From: Syntrophomonadaceae bacterium
GTDB lineage: Bacteria > Bacillota > Dethiobacteria > PWVN01
Assembly: GCA_003561835.1 (NCBI GenBank)
Contig: PWVN01000078.1
Coordinates: 1-7,370, forward strand
Length of the DNA: 7,370 nt
Direction: 5' to 3'
The notes below the pieces were generated by a model. The model searched no databases. It was not told the origin of the DNA and saw only the letters and a list, made by a program, of their open reading frames with translations. Shown here in pieces: positions 1 to 5,448 of this stretch. The first letter of the stretch is position 1. The number at the start of each line of letters is the position of its first letter. A program made the translations under genes and the position numbers.

Positions 1-542
1 ACCCCATCCGGGCCCTGGAGGCCCTGATGTACGGCTTCCGGGTCATGCCCCTGGTGGAGGCCGCCCCCCTGGGTGATTTTTTCATCACCGTCACCAGCTG
101 CCTGAAAGCCGTCGGCAGCCGCCATATCGCCGCTATGAAGGACGGGGCCATCCTCTGCAACGCCGGCCACTTCGATGTGGAAATCGATATCCAGGCCTTG
201 ACAACCCAGGCTGAGAGGATCCGCGCCATCAGGAAAAATGTCCTGGAATACCGCCTGAAGGACGGCCGCTGCCTCTACCTGCTGGCAGAGGGGAGGCTGG
301 TGAACCTGGCATCGGGGGACGGCCATCCCGCGGAGATCATGGACCTCTCCTTCGCGCTGCAGGCCCTATCCCTGGAGTACCTCAAAGACAAGGCGGCAGA
401 ACTGCCTCCCCAGGTCCTCCCGGTACCCTACGAACTGGACAGGCGGGTGGCGGAATTGAAACTGGCTGCGGGAGGGGTGCGGATCGATTCCCTGGATGAA
501 GAGCAGGCTCGCTACCTGGCCGGTCTGGACCCGGCGCTCTAG
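1..542 (+). CDS. ahcY: S-adenosylhomocysteine hydrolase, C-terminal part (5' end outside window)
   Basis: Cytosolic NAD-dependent enzyme that splits S-adenosylhomocysteine (or S-inosylhomocysteine in some archaea) into homocysteine and the nucleoside. The reading frame enters with the first full codon at base 3 and shows 179 residues before TAG at 540-542. Family signatures visible are PIRALEA near the start, the NAGHFDVEID block (His codon 168-170; this His sits at the NAD/active site) and the NLASGDGHPAEIMDLSFA block. The protein ends in LAGLDPAL, without the K-P-x-x-Y-R-Y tail whose Lys and Tyr reach the partner subunit's NAD in human-type enzymes. This short end is typical of the archaeal/Thermotoga branch. 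The gene leads a run of SAM by-product genes, with the phosphorylase starting 12 nt downstream. The family assignment is very secure. Whether the preferred substrate is SAH or SIH cannot be read from this fragment. Confidence 0.96.
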   Translation, partial: PIRALEALMYGFRVMPLVEAAPLGDFFITVTSCLKAVGSRHIAAMKDGAILCNAGHFDVEIDIQALTTQAERIRAIRKNVLEYRLKDGRCLYLLAEGRLVNLASGDGHPAEIMDLSFALQALSLEYLKDKAAELPPQVLPVPYELDRRVAELKLAAGGVRIDSLDEEQARYLAGLDPAL

Positions 543-554
543 GAGGTAAGGACT

Positions 555-1337
555 ATGGGAAAACTGGCCATCATCGGCGGCACCGGGGTCTACAGCCCGG
601 AAATCCTGGCCGATGTGCAGGTGGAGACCGTCAAAACCCCCTACGGGGAACCCGTCACCCTGAGAATCGGCGCCTACGGCCACCAGGAAGTGGTCTTTCT
701 CCCCCGCCACGGGCAGAACCACATCCTGCCGCCCCACAAGATCAACTACCGGGCCAACATGGCCGCCTTGAAGAAGGCGGGGGTCACCAAAGTGTTTGCC
801 ACCGCCGCCGCGGGTTCCCTGAAAGAGAAGATGAAACCGGGGCACCTGGCCTTCCTGGACCAGTTCATCGACTTTACCAAGGGCCGGGAAGGAACCTATT
901 ATGACGGCGGCCAGAGCGGCGTGGCCCATATCGACCTGACCCACCCCTACTGCAGCGACCTGCGGCACCTGCTGGTCAGGGCCGCAGAGGAGCGGGGGAT
1001 CCCCCACCACCCCCGGGCCGTCTATGTGTGCACCGAAGGGCCCCGCTTTGAAACCGGGGCCGAAATCAGGATGTTCCAGATGCTGGGGGCCGACCTGGTG
1101 GGCATGACCAATGTCCCGGAAGTGGTCCTGGCCCGGGAACTGGGCATCTGCTACAGCGCCATCGCCCTGGTGACCAACTACGCCGCCGGAATTTCCCCGG
1201 CGCCTTTGACCCAGGAGGAAGTCCTGGAGGTTATGGCCGATAACATCGCCCGGGTGAGGACGGTCCTCATGGACGCCATGCAGCTTGTCAGCCCGCAAAA
1301 ACTCTGCAGCTGCCAGGGCGCCCGTCCCCTGGCCTGA
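555..1337 (+). CDS. mtnP: MTAP/PNP-family nucleoside phosphorylase, probably 6-oxopurine (methylthioinosine) type
   Basis: Cytosolic phosphorylase of 260 residues that cleaves a purine nucleoside with phosphate to free base plus (5-modified) ribose-1-phosphate. Visible motifs are the N-terminal phosphate loop GGTGVY (8-13), RHG (51-53), CTEGPRFET (159-167) and MTNVPEVVLA (184-193). Against human MTAP the block from Met196 to Asp222 aligns without gaps. The two adenine-reading aspartates, Asp220 and Asp222, are here Asn208 and Ala210 (TNYAAG, 207-212). Asn at this place is what PNP-type, 6-oxopurine enzymes have (human PNP Asn243). I therefore infer preference for methylthioinosine, deoxyinosine or inosine, which fits the deaminase gene three genes downstream. 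The C-terminus carries a C-x-C (Cys251, Cys253), as in thermophilic archaeal MTAPII/PNP. The ATG at 555 has AGGAGG at 541-546, overlapping the ahcY stop. A classical MTA phosphorylase remains possible. Confidence 0.93.
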   Translation: MGKLAIIGGTGVYSPEILADVQVETVKTPYGEPVTLRIGAYGHQEVVFLPRHGQNHILPPHKINYRANMAALKKAGVTKVFATAAAGSLKEKMKPGHLAFLDQFIDFTKGREGTYYDGGQSGVAHIDLTHPYCSDLRHLLVRAAEERGIPHHPRAVYVCTEGPRFETGAEIRMFQMLGADLVGMTNVPEVVLARELGICYSAIALVTNYAAGISPAPLTQEEVLEVMADNIARVRTVLMDAMQLVSPQKLCSCQGARPLA

Positions 1338-1343
1338 AAGGAG
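1337..1343 (+). promoter_or_regulatory. Ribosome binding site deciding the GTG start of mtnA
   Basis: AAAGGAG lies 7 nt before GTG 1351 and directly overlaps the end of the phosphorylase stop codon. An in-frame upstream ATG at 1285 would make a 22-residue longer protein overlapping the previous gene by 53 nt. It lacks a comparable site, and the extra residues do not look like MtnA. Confidence 0.75.
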
Positions 1344-1350
1344 AAATTCT

Positions 1351-2436
1351 GTGGAACACATCCAGTGGGACCCCGGGAAACCCTTAAGGCTCCTGGACCA
1401 GCGCCGGCTTCCCTGGGAACAGGTGTATGTGGCCTGCAGCACCCACCGGGAGGTGGCCTCCGCCATCAAGAACATGGTGGTCCGGGGCGCTCCCGCCATA
1501 GGGGCTGTGGCCGCCGTGGGCATGGCCCTGGCGGCGGCGGAATTTGCCCGGGAAGAGAGAGAGGGGGCAGGGGGTCCGGAAGGGGAAGGGAGGGCCCTCA
1601 TGGATGTCCTCGAGGAAGCGGGCCGCTGCCTGAAAGCCTCCCGCCCCACCGCCGTCAACCTGGCCTGGGCCGTGGACAGGATGCTGGCCCGGGCTGCCCG
1701 GGCCCGGGAGGAAGGGGAAGGGGACACCCTCCGCCTGCTGCAGGAAGAAGCCCGGGCGGTGGCAGCAGAAGACCTTGCCGCAAACCGGAGGATCGGCCGC
1801 CACGGCCTGACCCTCCTGCCGGCGGGGGCCCGGATCCTGACCTACTGCAATGCCGGCGCCCTGGCCACCGCCGGCTACGGCACCGCTCTGGGCGTGATCC
1901 GCGCCGGTCATGAGGCGGGCCGCGTCCGGCGGGTCTATGCCTGCGAAACCCGGCCCTACCTGCAGGGGGCCCGGCTGACGGCTTACGAACTCTGCCGGGA
2001 GAAGATCCCCGTCACCCTGATTACAGACAATAGCGCAGGTTACATTATGTTTAACAAAATGATAGATATTGTGTTACTTGGTGCAGACCGCATAACCCGG
2101 CAAGGATTTGTCGCAAACAAGATCGGCACCTACACCCTGGCGGTCCTGGCCAGGGAGCACAAGATCCCCTTTTTTGTGGCGGCCCCCCTTTCCACCTTCG
2201 ACCTCAAGGCCGCCGACGGGCGGGACATTCCCATCGAGGAGCGAGAACCCCGGGAGGTTACCCGGCTGGCGGGCAAGGCCATCGCCTGCGAGGAAGCAGA
2301 AGTCTTTCACCCCGCCTTCGATATCACCCCCCCGTCCCTGATCACGGCCATCATCACGGAAAGGGGCATCGTCCGGGACCCGGGGGAAGAGGGCATCCTG
2401 GCGCTGTTTGCGGAGGGGAGGAAATCATGCTCCTAG
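1351..2436 (+). CDS. mtnA: S-methyl-5-thioribose-1-phosphate isomerase
   Basis: Converts 5-methylthioribose-1-phosphate to 5-methylthioribulose-1-phosphate in the cytosol. Homologues also isomerise 5-deoxyribose-1-phosphate. From GTG 1351 the protein is 361 residues, normal for the family (eIF2B-related fold). Visible signatures are RGAPAIG (45-51), SRPTAVNLAWA (97-107), TYCNAGALATAG (164-175) with catalytic Cys166, RPYLQGARLTAYEL (201-214) and GADRI (244-248) with catalytic Asp246. The Cys-Asp distance of 80 residues matches the Cys160/Asp240 pair of the Bacillus subtilis enzyme. It begins 13 nt after the phosphorylase and overlaps the aldolase start by 10 nt, so translation is probably coupled. 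Residues 70-80 form a Gly/Glu-rich loop. Odd: codons around 2021-2120 are strikingly AT-rich compared with the rest of the gene, although the protein motifs there are intact. Identity is secure. Confidence 0.96.
   Translation: MEHIQWDPGKPLRLLDQRRLPWEQVYVACSTHREVASAIKNMVVRGAPAIGAVAAVGMALAAAEFAREEREGAGGPEGEGRALMDVLEEAGRCLKASRPTAVNLAWAVDRMLARAARAREEGEGDTLRLLQEEARAVAAEDLAANRRIGRHGLTLLPAGARILTYCNAGALATAGYGTALGVIRAGHEAGRVRRVYACETRPYLQGARLTAYELCREKIPVTLITDNSAGYIMFNKMIDIVLLGADRITRQGFVANKIGTYTLAVLAREHKIPFFVAAPLSTFDLKAADGRDIPIEEREPREVTRLAGKAIACEEAEVFHPAFDITPPSLITAIITERGIVRDPGEEGILALFAEGRKSCS
2021..2120 (+). other. AT-rich island inside mtnA
   Basis: Counting bases gives 39 G+C of 100 here, and only 9 of 40 in 2041-2080, inside a gene that is otherwise clearly GC-rich. 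The stretch uses codons rare elsewhere in the window (ATA, TTA, CTT, CAA, GCA). It encodes the conserved segment from TDNSAG through GADRI to NKIGT with no frame break. No convincing promoter pair was found inside it on either strand. Confidence 0.7.
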
Positions 2437-3086
2437 AAAAATATGAGCAGGAAGTCATCGAGACCGCCCGTCAGATGCTCCGGTGCGGCCTGGTAACAGC
2501 CACCTGGGGGAATGTCAGCGTCCGGCCGGGAACGGAAGAAATCCTGGTGATCACGCCCAGCGGCATGGACTACGCCGGCCTGGGCCACGCGGACATGGTG
2601 GCCCTGGATTTTTCCGGGCGGGTGCTTAAGGGGGAGCGAAAACCCTCCTCGGAATACCGCCTGCACTGCAAAATCTACAGGGAGAGGCCCGATGTCCTGG
2701 CCATCGTCCACACCCACAGCGTTTTTGCCTCCGCCTTTGCCGCCGCCCGCACTCCCATCCCCGTCATCACGGAGGAACTGGCCCAGATCAACGGCGGCCC
2801 CGTGAAGGTGGCGGACTACCACCTGCCCGGGACCCCGGAGCTGGCCCAAAGCTGCACCCGGGCCCTGGGGAGCAGGAGCGCCGTCCTGCTGGCCAACCAC
2901 GGCCTGGTGGGGACCGCTCCCACCCTGGCGGAAGCGCTGAAGGTCTGCCAGATCGTGGAGAAAACCGCCCAGATCACCCTGTACGCAAAGGGCCTGGGGG
3001 CTTTTCAGGAGCTCAGCGCAAAAGACACGGCCCGCATCCGGGACTATTACCTGAAAGCATACGGGCAAAGAGGAGGAGGACCATGA
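2427..3086 (+). CDS. Class II (zinc) aldolase of the fuculose-phosphate aldolase family; likely methylthioribulose-1-P / 5-deoxyribulose-1-P aldolase
   Basis: A 219-residue cytosolic class II aldolase/adducin-domain protein. Compared with E. coli FucA (Glu73, His92, His94, His155) all four key residues are present with a constant offset of three: Glu76 in KPSSEYRL, His95 and His97 in VHTHS, His158 in ANHGL. Other family blocks are TWGNVSVR (26-33) and ITPSGMDY (42-49). Its place directly after mtnA, overlapping it by 10 nt, points to 5-methylthioribulose-1-phosphate or 5-deoxyribulose-1-phosphate as substrate. The products would be dihydroxyacetone phosphate plus methylthioacetaldehyde or acetaldehyde, as described for Ald2 of the DHAP shunt and DrdA of 5-deoxyribose disposal. 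The same fold includes the MtnB dehydratase, but its partner enzymes are absent here. A role in another sugar phosphate pathway cannot be excluded. GGGAGG at 2416-2421 precedes the ATG by 5 nt. Confidence 0.9.
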   Translation: MLLEKYEQEVIETARQMLRCGLVTATWGNVSVRPGTEEILVITPSGMDYAGLGHADMVALDFSGRVLKGERKPSSEYRLHCKIYRERPDVLAIVHTHSVFASAFAAARTPIPVITEELAQINGGPVKVADYHLPGTPELAQSCTRALGSRSAVLLANHGLVGTAPTLAEALKVCQIVEKTAQITLYAKGLGAFQELSAKDTARIRDYYLKAYGQRGGGP

Positions 3087-4414
3087 AGGCTTACCTCATT
3101 AAAAACGGCACCCTCATCACCATGGACCCTAAGAGGAGGGTCCTGCCCGGGGGGGCTATTCTGGTAGAAGGGCAGCGGATCAAAAAGGTCCTGAACAGGG
3201 AGGAGGCAGACTCCTTTTCCTCGGCAAAACCCGGGGCCGAAATCATCGATGCCCGGGGCAAGCTGGTCCTGCCCGGTTTTGTGAACGCCCACGGTCATGC
3301 GGCCATGACCCTCTTTCGCAGCTATGCCGATGACCTGCCCCTCATGGAGTGGCTGGAGAAGAGGATTTGGCCCCTGGAAGAGAGTCTGGAACCCGAAGAC
3401 GTCTACTGGGGCACCCTCCTCAGCATTCTGGAAATGCTGAAGTCGGGGACCACCACCTTTGCCGATATGTACTTCTTCATGGATGAGGTTGCCCGGGCGG
3501 TGGAGGAGAGCGGCATCCGGGGGGTGCTCTGCCGCGGCATGGTGGGGACGGGGGATAACCCCGGCAAGCGCCTCAAGGAGAGCGAGGAATTCTGCCGTCA
3601 ATGGCACGGGCAGGGCGACGGCAGGATCACAACCACCCTGGGGCCCCATGCCCCCTATACCTGTCCCCCCGCCTTCCTCGAGGAAGTTCTGGGACTGCAA
3701 AAGAAGCTTGATGTCCCCCTGCAGATCCACCTGGCGGAAACGGAGTGGGAAAACTCTTACTGCCGGGAAACCTACAGCATGAGCCCCGTGGAACTCGTGG
3801 ATTCCTTGAACCTCTTCAGCGCCCCCACCCTGGCGGCCCACTGCGTCCATGTAAGCCCCGGGGATATTGAAATCCTGGCGGCCCAAAAGGTCCGGGTGGC
3901 CCACAACCCGGGCAGCAACCTGAAGCTGGCCAGCGGTATCGCCCCCCTGCCCCGGATGCTGGAGGCGGGAGTGGTGGTGGGCCTGGGTACCGACGGGGCT
4001 TCCAGCAACAACAACCTGGACATGCTGGAAGAGATCCGGCTGGCGGCCTTGATCCACAAGGGTGTGAGCAAAGATTCGCGGGCCGTCCCCGCCTCCACTG
4101 CCCTGGAACTGGCCACCTGCGGCGGGGCGGCAGCCGTCTTTTTGGAAGACACAGGCTCCCTGGAAGAGGGCAAACTGGCGGACCTGGTCATCTTCAAGTA
4201 CCAGGGAGTGCCCCACCTGACCCCCAACCACAACCCGGTGGCGGACATTGTCTACGCAGCCGGCCCCCGGGATGTGGACCTTGTCATGGTGAACGGGGCG
4301 GTCCTCCTGGCAAAGGAGCAATTCTCCCGGCTGGATGAGGAGCGGATCCTCTTTGAAACCAAGAAACGGACGGCTGCCCTCCTCTCCAGAGCGGCGGGGA
4401 AGGCCAAAGCCTAG
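3083..4414 (+). CDS. mtaD: Amidohydrolase: MTA / S-adenosylhomocysteine / 5'-deoxyadenosine deaminase
   Basis: A 443-residue cytosolic metal-dependent deaminase of the amidohydrolase superfamily that converts the adenine group of MTA, SAH or 5'-deoxyadenosine to hypoxanthine, releasing ammonia. Metal and catalytic residues are visible: His70 and His72 in NAHGH, His216 and Glu219 in IHLAETE, His253 in AAHCVH, and Asp304 in GTDGASSNN. Glu99, Arg151 and His189 lie where the Thermotoga maritima deaminase TM0936 has its substrate-contacting Glu84, Arg136 and His173. This supports a nucleoside deaminase over guanine or cytosine deaminases. The C-terminal EGKLADLVIF (362-371) closes the small beta domain typical of the superfamily. 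The start overlaps the aldolase stop as ATGA, with AGGAGGAGGA at 3071-3080. Together with the Asn-type phosphorylase it suggests that deamination comes before phosphorolysis, as in Methanocaldococcus jannaschii (DadD). The exact substrate preference is inferred. Confidence 0.93.
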   Translation: MKAYLIKNGTLITMDPKRRVLPGGAILVEGQRIKKVLNREEADSFSSAKPGAEIIDARGKLVLPGFVNAHGHAAMTLFRSYADDLPLMEWLEKRIWPLEESLEPEDVYWGTLLSILEMLKSGTTTFADMYFFMDEVARAVEESGIRGVLCRGMVGTGDNPGKRLKESEEFCRQWHGQGDGRITTTLGPHAPYTCPPAFLEEVLGLQKKLDVPLQIHLAETEWENSYCRETYSMSPVELVDSLNLFSAPTLAAHCVHVSPGDIEILAAQKVRVAHNPGSNLKLASGIAPLPRMLEAGVVVGLGTDGASSNNNLDMLEEIRLAALIHKGVSKDSRAVPASTALELATCGGAAAVFLEDTGSLEEGKLADLVIFKYQGVPHLTPNHNPVADIVYAAGPRDVDLVMVNGAVLLAKEQFSRLDEERILFETKKRTAALLSRAAGKAKA

Positions 4415-4477
4415 GCGAGGGACCGGGAAGAAGGCCCCTGGAAAAGAAAAATACATGAAAGTCGGAGGGATCCTTTC
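4415..4477 (+). other. Short intergenic gap between mtaD and surE
   Basis: These 63 nt are the largest gap in the first 6.8 kb. It holds an A-rich patch (about 4441-4460) and the surE ribosome binding site. No rho-independent terminator is visible, so read-through from the salvage genes is plausible. A weak promoter in the A-rich patch cannot be excluded. Confidence 0.5.
4464..4469 (+). promoter_or_regulatory. Ribosome binding site supporting the TTG start of surE
   Basis: GGAGGG lies 8 nt before TTG 4478. No in-frame ATG or GTG lies close enough to encode the SurE N-terminus, because the conserved HILLTNDDG must begin at residue 2. Confidence 0.75.
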
Positions 4478-5254
4478 TTGCATATTCTGCTGACCAACGA
4501 TGACGGGATTTATGCCGAGGGCATCCAGGTGATGAGCAAACACCTGGCCGGGGAACACGAGGTGTCCGTGGTGGCACCGGACCACGAGCAGAGCGCCACC
4601 GGGCATGCCATTACCATGCACCGCCCGCTGCGGGCGGAAAAAGTCCAGCATATGTATACGGAGGTCAGGGGGGCCTGGCATGTGAATGGGACCCCTTCGG
4701 ACTGCGTCAAGCTGGCCCTGGAGGCCCTGTTGAAGGAGGACCCCCCGGAACTGGTAATCTCCGGCATCAACCGGGGATTCAACCTGGGTACGGACGTCCT
4801 CTACTCGGGAACCGTCTCCGCTGCCGTGGAAGCCGTTATCCTGGATTTACCCGCCCTCGCCGTCTCCGTGGGGGCCACCGTCCCCTGCCCCAATTTCACC
4901 CTGGCGGCCTCCTTTACAGCGGACCTGATCCGCAACCTTCCGGTGGACCAGATCGAGAAAAATACCGTTTTGAATCTCAATTTCCCCGACCTGGAGGAAG
5001 GGGACATCAAGGGGGTCAAGATCACCTCCCAGGGGATACGGCATTACCGGAATTCCTTCGAAAAACGGGTGGACCCCCGGGGCAGAACCTACTACTGGCT
5101 GGCGGGGGAGTTGATGAAGAAAGACAACCCGCCGGAAAGCGACGTGGTCGCCGTGGAGCAGGGTTATATCTCCATCACACCGCTGCAGTTCAACCTGTCC
5201 AACCATCAGATGATGGAAAAGCTCAAAAAATGGGATATCCCCTGGAGGAGGTGA
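4478..5254 (+). CDS. surE: 5'/3'-nucleotidase SurE
   Basis: Metal-dependent nucleoside monophosphate phosphatase of 258 residues, cytosolic. SurE enzymes dephosphorylate 5'- and 3'-nucleotides and some also short polyphosphate. The N-terminal LLTNDDGI (4-11) gives metal ligands Asp8 and Asp9. Ser39 (HEQSATG) and Asn98 (SGINRG) correspond to Ser39 and Asn95 of Thermotoga maritima SurE, completing the metal site. The NLGTDVLYSGTVSAA loop (102-116) is also typical. Length is normal. Translation starts at TTG, since the protein then begins MHILLTNDDG exactly as the family does. The stop codon lies inside the next gene's ribosome binding site. Being downstream of purine nucleoside salvage, it may feed nucleosides such as inosine or adenosine to that route, but SurE genes occur in many contexts. 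Identity is secure. Confidence 0.96.
   Translation: MHILLTNDDGIYAEGIQVMSKHLAGEHEVSVVAPDHEQSATGHAITMHRPLRAEKVQHMYTEVRGAWHVNGTPSDCVKLALEALLKEDPPELVISGINRGFNLGTDVLYSGTVSAAVEAVILDLPALAVSVGATVPCPNFTLAASFTADLIRNLPVDQIEKNTVLNLNFPDLEEGDIKGVKITSQGIRHYRNSFEKRVDPRGRTYYWLAGELMKKDNPPESDVVAVEQGYISITPLQFNLSNHQMMEKLKKWDIPWRR
5246..5254 (+). promoter_or_regulatory. Perfect Shine-Dalgarno for the small 56-residue gene
   Basis: AGGAGGTGA is fully complementary to the 16S 3' end, overlaps the surE TGA stop and sits 7 nt before ATG 5262. It is strong support that the small gene is translated, coupled to surE. Confidence 0.85.
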
Positions 5255-5261
5255 AAGACCC

Positions 5262-5432
5262 ATGCCCAACGGAGAGCGGCTGCTGCCCAAAGCCAGGATA
5301 AAGATCAAGTACCAGGACGACCTGTATACCCTGGTGGACTTTTTAAACCGCAACCTGAAGGAAAGAAATATCATGTTCGGCCTTTCCAAGGAGGAGGACC
5401 GGGCCGTCATCAGCCTTTACGATGATTTTTAA
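5262..5432 (+). CDS. Small conserved protein, YpmA-like (DUF4264 type), function unknown
   Basis: Encodes 56 residues beginning MPNGERLLPKARIKIKYQ and ending in ISLYDDF, stop TAA at 5430-5432. No membrane segment, signal peptide or cysteines. It looks like a small alpha/beta protein: a basic beta-strand (ARIKIKY, 11-17), a helix (DLYTLVDFLNRNLKE, 20-34), the strand NIMFGLS (36-42) and a last strand AVISLY (48-53). The pattern of D-L-Y-x-x-V-D-x-L-N-R-x-L-K-E followed by MFGLS and a final short strand recalls Bacillus YpmA, a small Bacillota protein of unknown role. That match is from memory and not from a search. The perfect ribosome binding site and position between surE and rtcB, with 7 and 16 nt gaps, make it a genuine gene. 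Nothing in the sequence reveals an activity. Confidence 0.85.
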   Translation: MPNGERLLPKARIKIKYQDDLYTLVDFLNRNLKERNIMFGLSKEEDRAVISLYDDF

Positions 5433-5442
5433 GGGGGAGGGG
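5433..5442 (+). promoter_or_regulatory. Ribosome binding site deciding the GTG start of rtcB
   Basis: The purine run GGGGGAGGGG begins right after the small gene's stop and lies 6 nt before GTG 5449. The in-frame ATG at 5422 would overlap the small gene and place this site inside the coding region. Confidence 0.65.
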
Positions 5443-5448
5443 ACCCGG

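Noticed and set aside
1285..1350. Upstream ATG extension of mtnA
   Set aside because: It would overlap the phosphorylase by 53 nt without a ribosome binding site and add 22 residues unlike MtnA. GTG 1351 is better placed.
366..1727. Long reverse-strand open frame (453 codons) opposite ahcY, the phosphorylase and mtnA
   Set aside because: It spans three clearly recognisable + strand genes. Its product is low-complexity, rich in Gly, Ala, Pro and Arg, with no family motif, as expected from antisense frames in GC-rich DNA.
2427..3086. Reading the aldolase as MtnB dehydratase of the classical methionine salvage pathway
   Set aside because: It shares the fold, but all FucA-type catalytic positions are in register and the MtnC/MtnD/MtnW/MtnX partners are missing from the window. 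Aldolase is the better call, though not proven.
4457..4477. GAAAG...CTTTC hairpin holding the surE ribosome binding site in its loop
   Set aside because: Only five base pairs, mostly A-U, with an 11-nt loop. It is too weak to claim as a switch or RNA thermometer.
4455..4493. 12-codon ATG leader frame overlapping the surE start
   Set aside because: It has no clear ribosome binding site, no regulatory codon pattern, and ends inside surE. It is too short to support.
3047..4681. Long reverse-strand open frame (544 codons) opposite mtaD and the surE start
   Set aside because: It is fully explained as the antisense shadow of a conserved amidohydrolase. It shows no domain signature and has no ribosome binding site support.
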